Of a stretch of DNA of 64,000 nucleotides, positions 35,134-43,199 are shown piece by piece (the stretch's first letter is position 1; each line of letters opens with the position of its first letter). Position numbers and translations under genes: made by a program. This DNA is from Paenibacillus hunanensis (GTDB taxonomy: Bacteria; Bacillota; Bacilli; Paenibacillales; Paenibacillaceae), in the NCBI RefSeq assembly GCF_014645615.1, contig NZ_BMMB01000004.1:186001-250000 (forward strand), written 5' to 3'. The notes under the pieces are model-generated. The model was not told the origin of the DNA. It was given only the letters and a program-made list of their open reading frames with translations, and ran no database searches.

Positions 35134-35177
35134 TATTTCTAAAGATATATAGGTACACTTAGGAGACGGGCATCAAC

Positions 35178-35304
35178 CACTCCAGAAAGGAATAAGGGGA
35201 CGGACTCCGGTCTCGCACAGGAATCTACGGAGTAGGAAAGAATTGTAGATTCCCGTGCTCAAAAGTCGTCCTTTCCCCTTATTTCCTTTCCTACGTTCTG
35301 AGTG
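35178..35304. repeat. Palindromic intergenic repeat, copy A
   Basis: A 127-base imperfect palindrome: outer arms contain GGAATAAGGGG and CCCCTTATTTCC, inner arms GGAATCTAC and GTAGATTCCC. The reverse complement of this stretch closely matches 46151-46287, including the flanking GGAGTGGTTG. This indicates a dispersed repeat element in opposite orientation, either a small non-autonomous mobile element or a structured RNA element. Confidence 0.75.
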
Positions 35305-35366
35305 ATTCCCACCAATACGTTTTTTGAAAATAAGTTAATGAGTTAATGAATAAAGGAGGTGATAAG

Positions 35367-35528
35367 TTGCACAAAAATTTAGTATACATAACCGAGAATA
35401 TAACTTTTAAAAATATTAAAGTAGAATATATAAAAGAAAAAATTTATTGTACACAAATGAAAATTGGCTTTTTAAGCCTACTCAACTATTATTAAAAAAT
35501 AGTGAATCAAAGGAACATATGAATATAA
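35367..35528 (+). CDS. Possible small protein in an AT-rich island
   Basis: A very strong AAAGGAGGTGAT site (35353-35363) precedes TTG 35367. The frame encodes about 53 residues beginning 'MHKNLVYITENITFKNIKVE', Lys/Ile/Asn-rich. The region 35320-35620 is far richer in A+T than its surroundings, suggesting foreign origin or a remnant of a longer gene. No family is recognised and the exact end is uncertain by a few bases. Confidence 0.35.
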
Positions 35529-35626
35529 GTTAGCGATCATCATGTTAAAGAAAATTTTGAAAGAATGTTTCGTGAATTTTATTCAATCTAACAACAAATA
35601 CGTACAGCTATTTATTCATGCGATAT

Positions 35627-35672
35627 AAAGAAACCAGAGCCTCTGAATTAAGAAGGCACTGGTTTCTTTGTT
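35627..35672. terminator. Bidirectional intrinsic terminator
   Basis: AAAGAAACCAGAGCC pairs with GGCACTGGTTTCTTT (one internal mismatch). It lies at the 3' end of the minus-strand UPF0210 gene. Confidence 0.8.
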
Positions 35673-35677
35673 ATTCC

Positions 35678-37036
35678 TTAGTTTTTAAAACTATGAATCG
35701 GTGCTGGAATGCGTCCGCCGCGGTCGATGAAGCTTTGACAGCTAAAGCCGTTTACTGGCATGACGGGTGCATAGCCCAGTAGTCCACCGAATTCGGCGAT
35801 TTCGCCTACCTGCTTGCCGATAACGGGGATTAGGCGAACGGCGGTCGTTTTGTTGTTGACCATACCGATCGCTGCTTCGTCGGCGATAATACCGGAAATA
35901 GTGGATTCTTTGGTATCGCCTGGGATGGCAACCATGTCCAGTCCAACAGAGCATACGCATGTCATCGCTTCTAGTTTTTCCAGCGTCAACGCGCCTTTTT
36001 GGACGGCTTCGATCATGCCGTGGTCTTCGCTGACTGGAATAAATGCGCCGCTCAAGCCACCCACATACGAAGATGCCATCACGCCGCCTTTTTTGACATT
36101 ATCGTTTAGAATAGCAAGTGCAGCTGTGGTGCCTGGTGCGCCAGCTTCCTCCAGACCCATCACCTGGAAAATCTCTGCGATGGAATCGCCGATCTCTGGA
36201 GTAGGGGCAAGGGACAGATCAACGATACCGAATGGGATACCCAGACGCTTGGACGTTTCCTGTGCTACGAGTTGTCCAACACGTGTAACCTTGAAGGCGG
36301 TACGCTTGATCGTTTCGCATAACGTTTCAAAATCGCTATCCTTTGCTTCCTCCAGCGCACGCTTCACTACACCCGGGCCACTTACGCCGACGTTGATAAC
36401 ACATTCGGCTTCACCAACACCGTGGAAGGCACCTGCCATAAATGGGTTATCTTCAACAGAGTTACAGAATACGACCAGCTTGGAGCAGCCCGCCGAATCG
36501 CGATCCGCTGTCAGCTCTGCCGTTTGGTTGATGATGCTCCCCATCCATTTGACTGCATCCATGTTGATTCCGCTACGAGAGGAGCCAATATTGACGGAGG
36601 AGCAGACGCGTTCTGTCGTTGCCAGCGCCTCAGGAATGCTAGCGATCAGACGACGATCACTCGTTGTAAAGCCTTTATGCACCAGAGCGGAGAAGCCACC
36701 GATAAAGTTCACGCCTACTTCACGAGCAGCGCGATCCAGTGTCTCTGCGATCGATACATACGATTCGCTATTAACGCCACCGGCTGCGATGGCGATCGGT
36801 GTGACAGAGATACGTTTATTAATGATTGGAATACCGAATTGGCGCTCCAGATCCTCACCTGTTTTGACCAGATTTTCAGCCAGCCGGGTAATTTTGTCAT
36901 ACATATTGCGATTAAATGTATCGATGTTGCTGTGCGCGCAATCCAACAGGCTAATGCCCATCGTGATTGTGCGAACATCCAGATTCATTTCGCGGATCAT
37001 TTTATTCGTTTCCTGTGCTTCTACAATTGAGATCAT
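35678..37036 (-). CDS. UPF0210 / DUF711 family protein (PFL-like)
   Basis: The 452-residue protein belongs to UPF0210 (DUF711), related in sequence to pyruvate formate-lyase-like folds but without known activity. It begins '[20 protein letters not shown]' and '[12 protein letters not shown]', with later conserved blocks '[20 protein letters not shown]', '[20 protein letters not shown]' and '[20 protein letters not shown]'. Members are almost always paired with an upstream ACT-domain protein, as here (37270-37539). GAGGAGGAA precedes the ATG on the minus strand. A long shadow frame on the plus strand is not coding. Confidence 0.9.
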   Translation of the reverse strand: MISIVEAQETNKMIREMNLDVRTITMGISLLDCAHSNIDTFNRNMYDKITRLAENLVKTGEDLERQFGIPIINKRISVTPIAIAAGGVNSESYVSIAETLDRAAREVGVNFIGGFSALVHKGFTTSDRRLIASIPEALATTERVCSSVNIGSSRSGINMDAVKWMGSIINQTAELTADRDSAGCSKLVVFCNSVEDNPFMAGAFHGVGEAECVINVGVSGPGVVKRALEEAKDSDFETLCETIKRTAFKVTRVGQLVAQETSKRLGIPFGIVDLSLAPTPEIGDSIAEIFQVMGLEEAGAPGTTAALAILNDNVKKGGVMASSYVGGLSGAFIPVSEDHGMIEAVQKGALTLEKLEAMTCVCSVGLDMVAIPGDTKESTISGIIADEAAIGMVNNKTTAVRLIPVIGKQVGEIAEFGGLLGYAPVMPVNGFSCQSFIDRGGRIPAPIHSFKN

Positions 37037-37269
37037 GCTTGTTCCTCCTCGTTCGTTAAACCGATCTGTTCATGTACGTGCTTCCGCATTTCGTTGTATT
37101 TATTGTGTAGCTGCGATGAGCTAGGCTTGTCTGTGAATGCTATCTATACCGCCATCCGCTTATGTATGCTCATATCATGATCATAAGAAGCAGTCAGATG
37201 CTTGTAGCTGGAAGAATATACGCTATTCCAGCGATCGCTTCAATCACTCATGAGCTAATCAGACAACGA

Positions 37270-37539
37270 TTAAATTCGGTGCATCGTACTGAAAATATCC
37301 TCATGCTGTAGCTTGATCTCTACGCCAATCTCTGTACCGAGCTGCTGTAGATCCTCTACGAGTCCTTCAAATGCCTTACCTGCATTCGATGCATCCACAA
37401 TCATCATCATATTGAAGTAATCCTGAACAATCGTTTGCGAAATATCCAGAATGTTGACGTTTTGCCCGGCTAGATATGTACAGACTCCAGCGATAATGCC
37501 AACCTTGTCTTTTCCAAGTACAGTAATGATTCCTTTCAT
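37270..37539 (-). CDS. ACT-domain protein, UPF0237 family
   Basis: The 89-residue product 'MKGIITVLGKDKVGIIAGVC' is a single ACT domain ending 'IFSTMHRI', the usual UPF0237 length. ACT domains bind amino acids, so the protein may sense a ligand for its UPF0210 partner 233 bases downstream on the same strand. The start at 37539 follows GGGAGAGG; a longer frame to 37629 is not supported. A promoter with TTGAAC and CATAAT lies upstream. Confidence 0.9.
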   Translation of the reverse strand: MKGIITVLGKDKVGIIAGVCTYLAGQNVNILDISQTIVQDYFNMMMIVDASNAGKAFEGLVEDLQQLGTEIGVEIKLQHEDIFSTMHRI

Positions 37540-37649
37540 AACCAACAACCTCTCCCTATCACATAATGAGCAGCACAAATAGATGATGCGAGTAACTATT
37601 CTCTGTTCTTCGTCACCGCGTTGTCGCATCTATTCGGCGGGCTATCGTT

Positions 37650-37678
37650 ATTATGTCAGACGTTTCATTTTGGTTCAA
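37650..37678 (-). promoter_or_regulatory. Promoter of the ACT/UPF0210 operon
   Basis: On the minus strand TTGAAC (37678-37673) and CATAAT (37655-37650) are spaced by 17 bases. Confidence 0.55.
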
Positions 37679-37684
37679 GCGTAT

Positions 37685-37713
37685 TTGACGATCAGAACGG
37701 ATTGTTTTAGTAT
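37685..37713 (+). promoter_or_regulatory. Divergent promoter toward the YbaK-like gene
   Basis: TTGACG (37685-37690) and TAGTAT (37708-37713) are spaced by 17 bases and face away from the ACT promoter. The leader to the YbaK-like gene is about 140 bases. Confidence 0.55.
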
Positions 37714-37857
37714 ATGTTGCTAAGATAGACAAACATTTAGCATATTTTATGTCGTGTCCGCTGGGAGTGGAGCTTCAGCGAAATGATATAGTGCTGAATT
37801 AAAATTAAGTTAATAGATGTCTTTCTCACATGTACATATAAGCGATTGAAAGGGTGA

Positions 37858-38379
37858 ATGAACAATATGGCAATTGAACAGGTGAAGGAGCATTTTCGCA
37901 AATGGGAACGGGAGCAGGATGTATTGGAATTTACAACCTCCAGTGCAACCGTGCAGGAGGCAGCAGATACGATTGGCGTGATTCCAGCTCGGATTGCGAA
38001 AACACTATCATTTCGTAGTGAAAAAGAAAATGAACAGGCGGTGCTCATTGTTGCCGCAGGTGATGCGCGGATTGATAACAAGAAGTTTCGTACCGTATTT
38101 TCATTTAAACCGCGTATGCTCAGTCCTGAAGAAGTGCTGGAGCATACGGGACATGCGATTGGTGGGGTATGTCCATTTGGACTGGCGACTCCACTAGCTA
38201 TTTACCTGGATGAATCGCTGAAACGGTTTGATACGGTATTTCCAGCTTGCGGAAGTAGTAACTCTGCGATTGAGCTGACGCTGCCAGAGCTAGAGCGTTA
38301 TGCGGAAGCGAAGGGCTGGGTGGATGTGTGTAAGGATTGGGGAGTGGACACCGCCTCAGGAGAGAGTAATGCCATTTAA
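37858..38379 (+). CDS. YbaK/ProX-family aminoacyl-tRNA deacylase-like protein
   Basis: The 173-residue protein contains the YbaK domain: 'RIAKTLSF' with the conserved Lys, 'VLIVAAGDARIDNKKFR', 'MLSPEEVLEHTGHAIGGVCP' and 'FGL', and 'YLDESLKRFDTVFPACGSSN'. Members hydrolyse mischarged tRNAs such as Cys-tRNA(Pro) or Ala-tRNA(Pro). The start is uncertain: ATG 37858 is three bases and ATG 37867 twelve bases from AAAGGG. A terminator follows at 38404. Confidence 0.88.
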   Translation: MNNMAIEQVKEHFRKWEREQDVLEFTTSSATVQEAADTIGVIPARIAKTLSFRSEKENEQAVLIVAAGDARIDNKKFRTVFSFKPRMLSPEEVLEHTGHAIGGVCPFGLATPLAIYLDESLKRFDTVFPACGSSNSAIELTLPELERYAEAKGWVDVCKDWGVDTASGESNAI

Positions 38380-38403
38380 AAAGCATTTTAAAATACAACA
38401 TAC

Positions 38404-38444
38404 CAAAGAACCGCTCATCCATCGGAATGAACGGTTCTTTTTGT
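38404..38444. terminator. Bidirectional intrinsic terminator
   Basis: AAAGAACCG-TCAT pairs with ATGA-CGGTTCTTTTT in a long hairpin between the convergent YbaK-like and M14 genes. Confidence 0.8.
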
Positions 38445-38489
38445 AGTGTAATTACACTTACCAGATAAATGTACAGCATTATATTGGCT

Positions 38490-40001
38490 TTACTGCCCAT
38501 ACGTCGAATTCTCAACTGTTGATGGCGCACTACCCTCCGTTGCATTCGGATTAACAGGCGGGGCTGTCACTTCCGGTGGTTGCGGGGATTCAATCGATGG
38601 CACGGCAGGAGCTACTGGTTCGGGACTGGTGAACTGTAGCTGTCCGGTCTGACGATCCACACGTAGTGCGGCACCTGTTGCCTGGCTGATCATACGAGCT
38701 GGGACATAGATCATTCCATCGACCATCACAGGCTTACCAGATAGTGTCACCGCTGCACCATTCACCTGTGCATATAGACTATTCAGCGTAAAGCTGACCG
38801 TTCCTGATGCGCTGGAGGTTGCGGTTACGGTACGTGTGCTCTGATCCCAGAAGGCGGTGAAGCCGTATTGCTCAAGTAAAGGCTTGTAAGCAACATAATT
38901 GACGCCCTTTTGTACAAAGGCTTTCGTTGCCTGCGCAGGTGGCTGTCCATCCACCTGAACTGTAATATAGCGTGTCGGGTTAGGATTGCGCTTGCTCCAC
39001 AGGGTGTAGCCCTCCTGCGCTAGCCAGAGACCAATCTTCTTATTGCGTCGCCATTCTTCTGGAAACGCAGATACAGGCAGATTCGTTTCCCCAGACTTGA
39101 TGCCGATCTCCGGGGTGAAGGCTGGACGATTAAAGGTAGTGATAAACCAATCCGTATAGCCGCCACCGGATGAATCGCTGCGTTGTGGCATCAGACGATA
39201 GCCTGTGGTTTGACTGAATAGATTTGCTAGACGCTTGTCGCGTGGTAGATTAGCAGGCAATGTGTGAAAGCTCCAGTAAATGATGCGCCCAGCTGAATGG
39301 TACGATACGGCGATCTCTGGATCGATCTCATAGGTGAAGCGAACGATCGCTTTATTTTCAGGTGTTTGCACAGGCGCGGTTCCTTTATGATTACGCCAGA
39401 AGGGATAGGCGATATTAGCCTCCAATGTTGCCCAGTAGGAGTCATATTGTCGATTCGGATCGATGCCCTGTGGATTCGCTTTCCAACGTTTAAAATTGGT
39501 GCTGCCACCATTCATGCGAATGAGGGCGCTATGTACAGAAGCGGGGAAGGCGCTAAGTCCAAGCTGCTGCAAGGTCACGCCATCTGGATTGACCATCGGC
39601 ACGAACCAGATCGTCGTTTTATCCAAAATGGCACGTGCATTATAGCCTTCGTATGGACGATTCGCCGTATAGGCAGCCGCGTACTGCTCGATCATCGTCA
39701 TATTCAGCGTGGTGGTCAGCCATTCTCTAGCATGATGTGAGCCATTGACGAAGATGGTTGCGGTGCCTTTTCCAAGACCGACAGCCCAGATGTCGCGACC
39801 GTATTTGGTTTTGCCGATGGAGCGGTATTCAATAAGATCGGGATATGTTTGGGCGAGTGTTTGGATATCGCGCGTCATGCGATCATATGTATAGGTGGCG
39901 GTAGCATCAACGATCGAGCGACTGGCAGCAGAAATGGGGTATAGCGGAATAGCGCTCAGTAGCAGAAGCATACCAAGCAGAGCAAGCATAGTCTTTTTCA
40001 A
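38490..40001 (-). CDS. Secreted M14 zinc carboxypeptidase with copper-amine-oxidase-like N-domain
   Basis: The 503-residue protein has a signal peptide ('MKKTMLALLGMLLLLSAIPL', cleavage near 'ISAAS'), an M14 peptidase domain with zinc ligands His90 and Glu93 in 'NGSHHAREWLT' and a later His in 'AVSYHSAG', and catalytic Glu in 'AFTPEIGIKSGE'. A C-terminal stalk domain of the copper amine oxidase N-terminal type (about 365-460, 'KPVMVDGMIYVPARMISQAT') and a Pro-rich tail follow. The family includes gamma-D-glutamyl-L-diamino-acid endopeptidases and carboxypeptidases, so substrates are cell-wall peptides or proteins. Start TTG 40001 follows CAGGAGGG; the frame to 40067 is not used. Confidence 0.88.
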   Translation of the reverse strand: MKKTMLALLGMLLLLSAIPLYPISAASRSIVDATATYTYDRMTRDIQTLAQTYPDLIEYRSIGKTKYGRDIWAVGLGKGTATIFVNGSHHAREWLTTTLNMTMIEQYAAAYTANRPYEGYNARAILDKTTIWFVPMVNPDGVTLQQLGLSAFPASVHSALIRMNGGSTNFKRWKANPQGIDPNRQYDSYWATLEANIAYPFWRNHKGTAPVQTPENKAIVRFTYEIDPEIAVSYHSAGRIIYWSFHTLPANLPRDKRLANLFSQTTGYRLMPQRSDSSGGGYTDWFITTFNRPAFTPEIGIKSGETNLPVSAFPEEWRRNKKIGLWLAQEGYTLWSKRNPNPTRYITVQVDGQPPAQATKAFVQKGVNYVAYKPLLEQYGFTAFWDQSTRTVTATSSASGTVSFTLNSLYAQVNGAAVTLSGKPVMVDGMIYVPARMISQATGAALRVDRQTGQLQFTSPEPVAPAVPSIESPQPPEVTAPPVNPNATEGSAPSTVENSTYGQ

Positions 40002-40219
40002 ATGAACCCTCCTGTACAAAATAGTGTTGACCGCGAATCTAAAGCAGATCTGGTAACAGTATAGCAATGGTTACGATCCGTTTGGTATCGGAATTTGTCG
40101 GTGATCTGATTTATTTAGCCATATCTTGAGCAAATGATTCAGGTTGAATATAGATTTATGCTCAGTGCATACGTAGCTTATGAATGTAATAGCATATGCT
40201 GGGTAACGGTATATCCGAT

Positions 40220-40247
40220 TTGACATATCGATCTTTTTCGATATACA
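40220..40247 (+). promoter_or_regulatory. arsR promoter with operator ATATCGA-N6-TCGATAT
   Basis: TTGACA (40220-40225) and TATACA (40242-40247) are 16 bases apart. The perfect inverted repeat ATATCGA-N6-TCGATAT (40225-40244) fills the space between them. The identical arms with the same spacing occur again upstream of the exporter genes (40599-40618), so this is very probably the operator of the ArsR-type repressor. Confidence 0.75.
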
Positions 40248-40256
40248 CTGTGAAGC

Positions 40257-40571
40257 ATGACGGAAATCGATATGTTTAAAGCATTATCCAATCGCACGCG
40301 TCTGCAAATTTTGCAATGGTTGAAGGAACCTGAGCAGCATTTTCCAAAGCAGCAAGCACATTTGCCCAAGGAGGTTAGCATTAAAGGGGGCGTCTGTGTA
40401 GGAGATATTCAGGATAAGGTGAATCTGTCTCAATCAACCGTTTCGCATTATTTATCGATGATGCAAAAGGCTGGATTGCTAGAAGCTGTACGCTATGGGC
40501 AATGGACGTATTATCGGCGCAATGAAGATAACATTAAAAGATTGGCCCGGTTTCTCGACCAGGAAATCTGA
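40257..40571 (+). CDS. ArsR-family helix-turn-helix repressor
   Basis: The 104-residue winged-helix protein ('DMFKALSNRTRLQILQWLKE', 'NLSQSTVSHYLSMMQKAGLL', 'GQWTYYRRNEDNIKRLARFL') has the ArsR layout. A basic Lys/His-rich insert with one Cys ('KGGVCVGDIQ') sits before the recognition helices; the classical ELCVC metal site is absent, so the inducer may not be a metal. The gene starts right at its own promoter with a very short leader and no strong binding site. It controls itself and the exporter pair downstream through a shared operator. Confidence 0.85.
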   Translation: MTEIDMFKALSNRTRLQILQWLKEPEQHFPKQQAHLPKEVSIKGGVCVGDIQDKVNLSQSTVSHYLSMMQKAGLLEAVRYGQWTYYRRNEDNIKRLARFLDQEI

Positions 40572-40598
40572 CCGGGTCAGGTTCTTTTTCTTTTGTTC

Positions 40599-40618
40599 AT
40601 ATCGAATATTCTCGATAT
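40599..40618 (+). promoter_or_regulatory. Second ArsR-type operator, upstream of the exporter pair
   Basis: ATATCGA (40599-40605) and TCGATAT (40612-40618) repeat the arsR operator exactly, with six bases between. TTGTTC (40594-40599) and TATATA (40616-40621) could be the promoter it blocks. Confidence 0.7.
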
Positions 40619-40641
40619 ATAAATATAAAGGAGTGGAGTAG

Positions 40642-41073
40642 ATGACAAAGCTATTCATTTATGCAGCTGCTATCATTGCAGGCATGTCACTGAGTATTGA
40701 AGCCGCGATCGGTGGTGCGCTCGGCGAGCGAATTGGTGAGTTGGAAAGCACGTACTACATTTTTATTATCGGAGCAATGGCGACTTTTCTCGTGACGCTG
40801 TTTTTCGGTAAAGGGAATCTGAAGCAGATTTTCACGGTGCCACGCTGGAATCTGACAGGCGGCTTGCTTGGTGTGGTGTATCTGGGTCTGCTGGTCATTA
40901 GTGTGACCTTGATTGGCGTGGGAGTGTCGGTGACTGCGGTGATTGTCGGTCAGATTGTGATGAGTATTATTATTGAGCATTTTGGTTTGCTGGGAGCACA
41001 GCGGATACGATTGAATGCGAATCGATTGATTGCAGTTGGCTTGCTGGCCGTGTCATTTATATTGATTTTGTAA
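40642..41073 (+). CDS. DMT-superfamily YdcZ/DUF606-type membrane protein, subunit 1
   Basis: The 143-residue product has five predicted membrane helices and the family pattern 'AGMSLSIEAAIGGALGERIG', 'TFLVTLFFGKGNL', 'PRWNLTGGLLGVVYLGLLVI' and 'AVIVGQIVMSIIIEHFGLLG'. Such half-size DMT proteins usually act as a heterodimeric pair. It lies 20 bases upstream of its partner and behind the ArsR operator. AAAGGAGTGG precedes the ATG. The transported compound is unknown. Confidence 0.88.
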   Translation: MTKLFIYAAAIIAGMSLSIEAAIGGALGERIGELESTYYIFIIGAMATFLVTLFFGKGNLKQIFTVPRWNLTGGLLGVVYLGLLVISVTLIGVGVSVTAVIVGQIVMSIIIEHFGLLGAQRIRLNANRLIAVGLLAVSFILIL

Positions 41074-41093
41074 AAGTACAGGAGGCGATAGTT

Positions 41094-41567
41094 ATGAGCT
41101 TGATTATGATGATTTTACCGCTGCTGGCTGGTATTGGACTCAGTGTGCAGTCTGCGGTGAACGGTACACTTGGTCGCCAGATTGGAACGATTGAGAGTGC
41201 ATTTTTTACTTTCTTCACTGGAGCGATTGTATTGACGATTGTGGTGAACTTTTTCGGGCAGGGCAATCTATTGAGTCTGCATGAGGTTCCACGCTGGCAG
41301 CTGCTGTGTGCGATCTTCGGTGTCATTTATCTATCCTTGATGGTGCTGGCTGTACCGAAAATCGGTGTAACATCGGCGGTAATCTCTGTCATTGTAGGAC
41401 AACTGCTTGCAAGTATGGCGATTGATCATTTTGGCTGGTTTGAAAGTGCGATTGTACCATTTGGCTGGAAGCGTCTGATTGGTGTTGTACTGATGCTGGC
41501 GGCATTGTACTTTGTTTTTCTTGAAAATCGCTTGGCAGATGAGCAGGCGGGCTCCAAGGTGGCATGA
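41094..41567 (+). CDS. DMT-superfamily YdcZ/DUF606-type membrane protein, subunit 2
   Basis: The 157-residue product is a paralogue of the preceding gene ('AGIGLSVQSAVNGTLGRQIG', 'NFFGQGNLLSLHEVPRWQ', 'VIVGQLLASMAIDHFGWFE') with five helices and a short polar tail. The repeated N-terminal motif in both suggests duplication; together they give ten helices, the full DMT transporter size. AGGAGG precedes the ATG. Probably induced with subunit 1 by relief of ArsR repression. Confidence 0.88.
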   Translation: MSLIMMILPLLAGIGLSVQSAVNGTLGRQIGTIESAFFTFFTGAIVLTIVVNFFGQGNLLSLHEVPRWQLLCAIFGVIYLSLMVLAVPKIGVTSAVISVIVGQLLASMAIDHFGWFESAIVPFGWKRLIGVVLMLAALYFVFLENRLADEQAGSKVA

Positions 41568-41807
41568 GTGAAATATCATAACTGTGATGAAGCATCATCC
41601 CTCGTTTAAATGATATCGTCTGATGGAATGCAGACTGCTATCATACAGATGCACTGCCATATAGCAGATGTGAGAAGATGCTTATTCGTCGCTGATTAGG
41701 ATACGACCTCGTTCAATGTTACAATATAAGGAAACACAAGCATTTTACATGCAGAGGTTATGACTGCATACGCTCAAGCTTGAGCAACAACGACTGGAGG
41801 GAACCCG

Positions 41808-43196
41808 ATGCTTCAACCTATCGTAGTGGAAAGAATATTGCAGGCTGCGCTGGAGACAGGCGGCGATTTTGCAGAGATTTTCGTAGAGGATCGTACCGAC
41901 CGCGATCTGGGAATGATCGGTGGTGTACTGGAGCGCGCCTTATCCGGGCGCGACTATGGCATTGGGATTCGCATTTTGAAAGGTGTATTTTCCGTCTATG
42001 CGTACACAAGTGATCTGAGTGAGGACAATCTGCTTCGTACAGCACGCAAAGCAGCAGGTGCACTGGATGGGTCTAAGCTGGATACGGTAATTAACTTTGA
42101 TCGCTTGCAGGTAGAAAATCGCCATCCGGTGCTACAGCAACCATCGGCAGCACAGCATAGCCGTAAGCTGGACATTATGCGCACGGCGCACGAGGCGCTC
42201 AAGCAGGGGCATCCGCTTATTGAGCAGACCTCGGTCGGTTTATTAAGCTGGCAGCAGAAGGTGCTGATCGCCAACTCGGAAGGGCTATGGGCAGAGGATA
42301 CACGCACCTATACACGTCTTCGTCTGAGTGCGGTAGCGGTAGATGGCTCCAATCGTCAATCCGGTATGCGTGCTCCTGGCGCACTGGCTGGCATGGAATT
42401 TGTCGAGGGACTGGATATTGCAGCCGAAGCGGCAGAGGCAGCTCGCATTGCAGCTACGATGGTGAAGGCAGGCTATGCGCCAAGTGGTAAGCTACCTGTC
42501 GTCATCGAAAATGGCTTTGGCGGCGTATTGTTCCACGAGGCTTGTGGTCACGGTCTGGAAGCGACTGCGGTCGGTGTGAACGCATCGGTGTTCGCAGGAA
42601 AGCTAGGCGAGCAGATTGCCTCGCCACTGGTTACCGCTATCGACGATGGTACGATTCCGAATGCATGGGGCTCGCTCAATATCGATGATGAAGGCATGAA
42701 GACCCAGCGCAATGTGCTGATCGAAAATGGAATATTAAAAGGCTATCTGATCGACCGTGTTGGCTCGCGCCGTATGAATATGGCACCTACAGGCTCGGGT
42801 AGACGTCAATCGTACCGTTTTGCACCTACCTCGCGTATGAATAATACCTTTATTAGCGAAGGGGATTCTACGCGTGAACAGATGATCGCAAATACCGAAT
42901 ATGGTATCTATGCGCGTTCACTTGGCGGGGGCTCGGTGAATACGGCGACGAGTGATTTTAACTTTGCTATAAATGAAGCCTATATGATTCGTAACGGGAA
43001 AATTGCCGAGCCGATCAAAGGTGCGACATTAATCGGTAAAGGGATTGATACGCTGCAAAAGATCGATATGGTTGGCGGTAATCTGGATCATGGACAGGGC
43101 ATGTGCGGTTCGGTTAGCGGTAGTCTACCAGTGAACTGCGGTCAGCCAACACTGCGCGTATCTGAGATGACCGTTGGCGGTAGAAAGGGGGAGTAA
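41808..43196 (+). CDS. tldD: Metalloprotease TldD
   Basis: The 462-residue protein is the catalytic subunit of the TldD/TldE protease. The zinc motif HExxxH is 'FHEACGHGLEATAVG' with His243, Glu244 and His248, followed by 'GMKTQRNVLIENGILKGYLI' and the end 'GQPTLRVSEMTVGG'. The complex cleaves unfolded peptides and matures some ribosomal peptides in other bacteria. ATG 41808 follows GGAGGGAA. It is four bases from tldE. Confidence 0.92.
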   Translation: MLQPIVVERILQAALETGGDFAEIFVEDRTDRDLGMIGGVLERALSGRDYGIGIRILKGVFSVYAYTSDLSEDNLLRTARKAAGALDGSKLDTVINFDRLQVENRHPVLQQPSAAQHSRKLDIMRTAHEALKQGHPLIEQTSVGLLSWQQKVLIANSEGLWAEDTRTYTRLRLSAVAVDGSNRQSGMRAPGALAGMEFVEGLDIAAEAAEAARIAATMVKAGYAPSGKLPVVIENGFGGVLFHEACGHGLEATAVGVNASVFAGKLGEQIASPLVTAIDDGTIPNAWGSLNIDDEGMKTQRNVLIENGILKGYLIDRVGSRRMNMAPTGSGRRQSYRFAPTSRMNNTFISEGDSTREQMIANTEYGIYARSLGGGSVNTATSDFNFAINEAYMIRNGKIAEPIKGATLIGKGIDTLQKIDMVGGNLDHGQGMCGSVSGSLPVNCGQPTLRVSEMTVGGRKGE

Positions 43197-43199
43197 GCG

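Noticed and set aside
36422..37030. A 202-codon plus-strand frame within the UPF0210 gene
   Set aside because: Antisense shadow with Cys/His-rich random composition.
35814..37124. A 436-codon frame on the plus strand
   Set aside because: It is the antisense of the UPF0210 gene; that protein has clear family motifs and a strong binding site, while this frame is Ser/Pro-rich noise.
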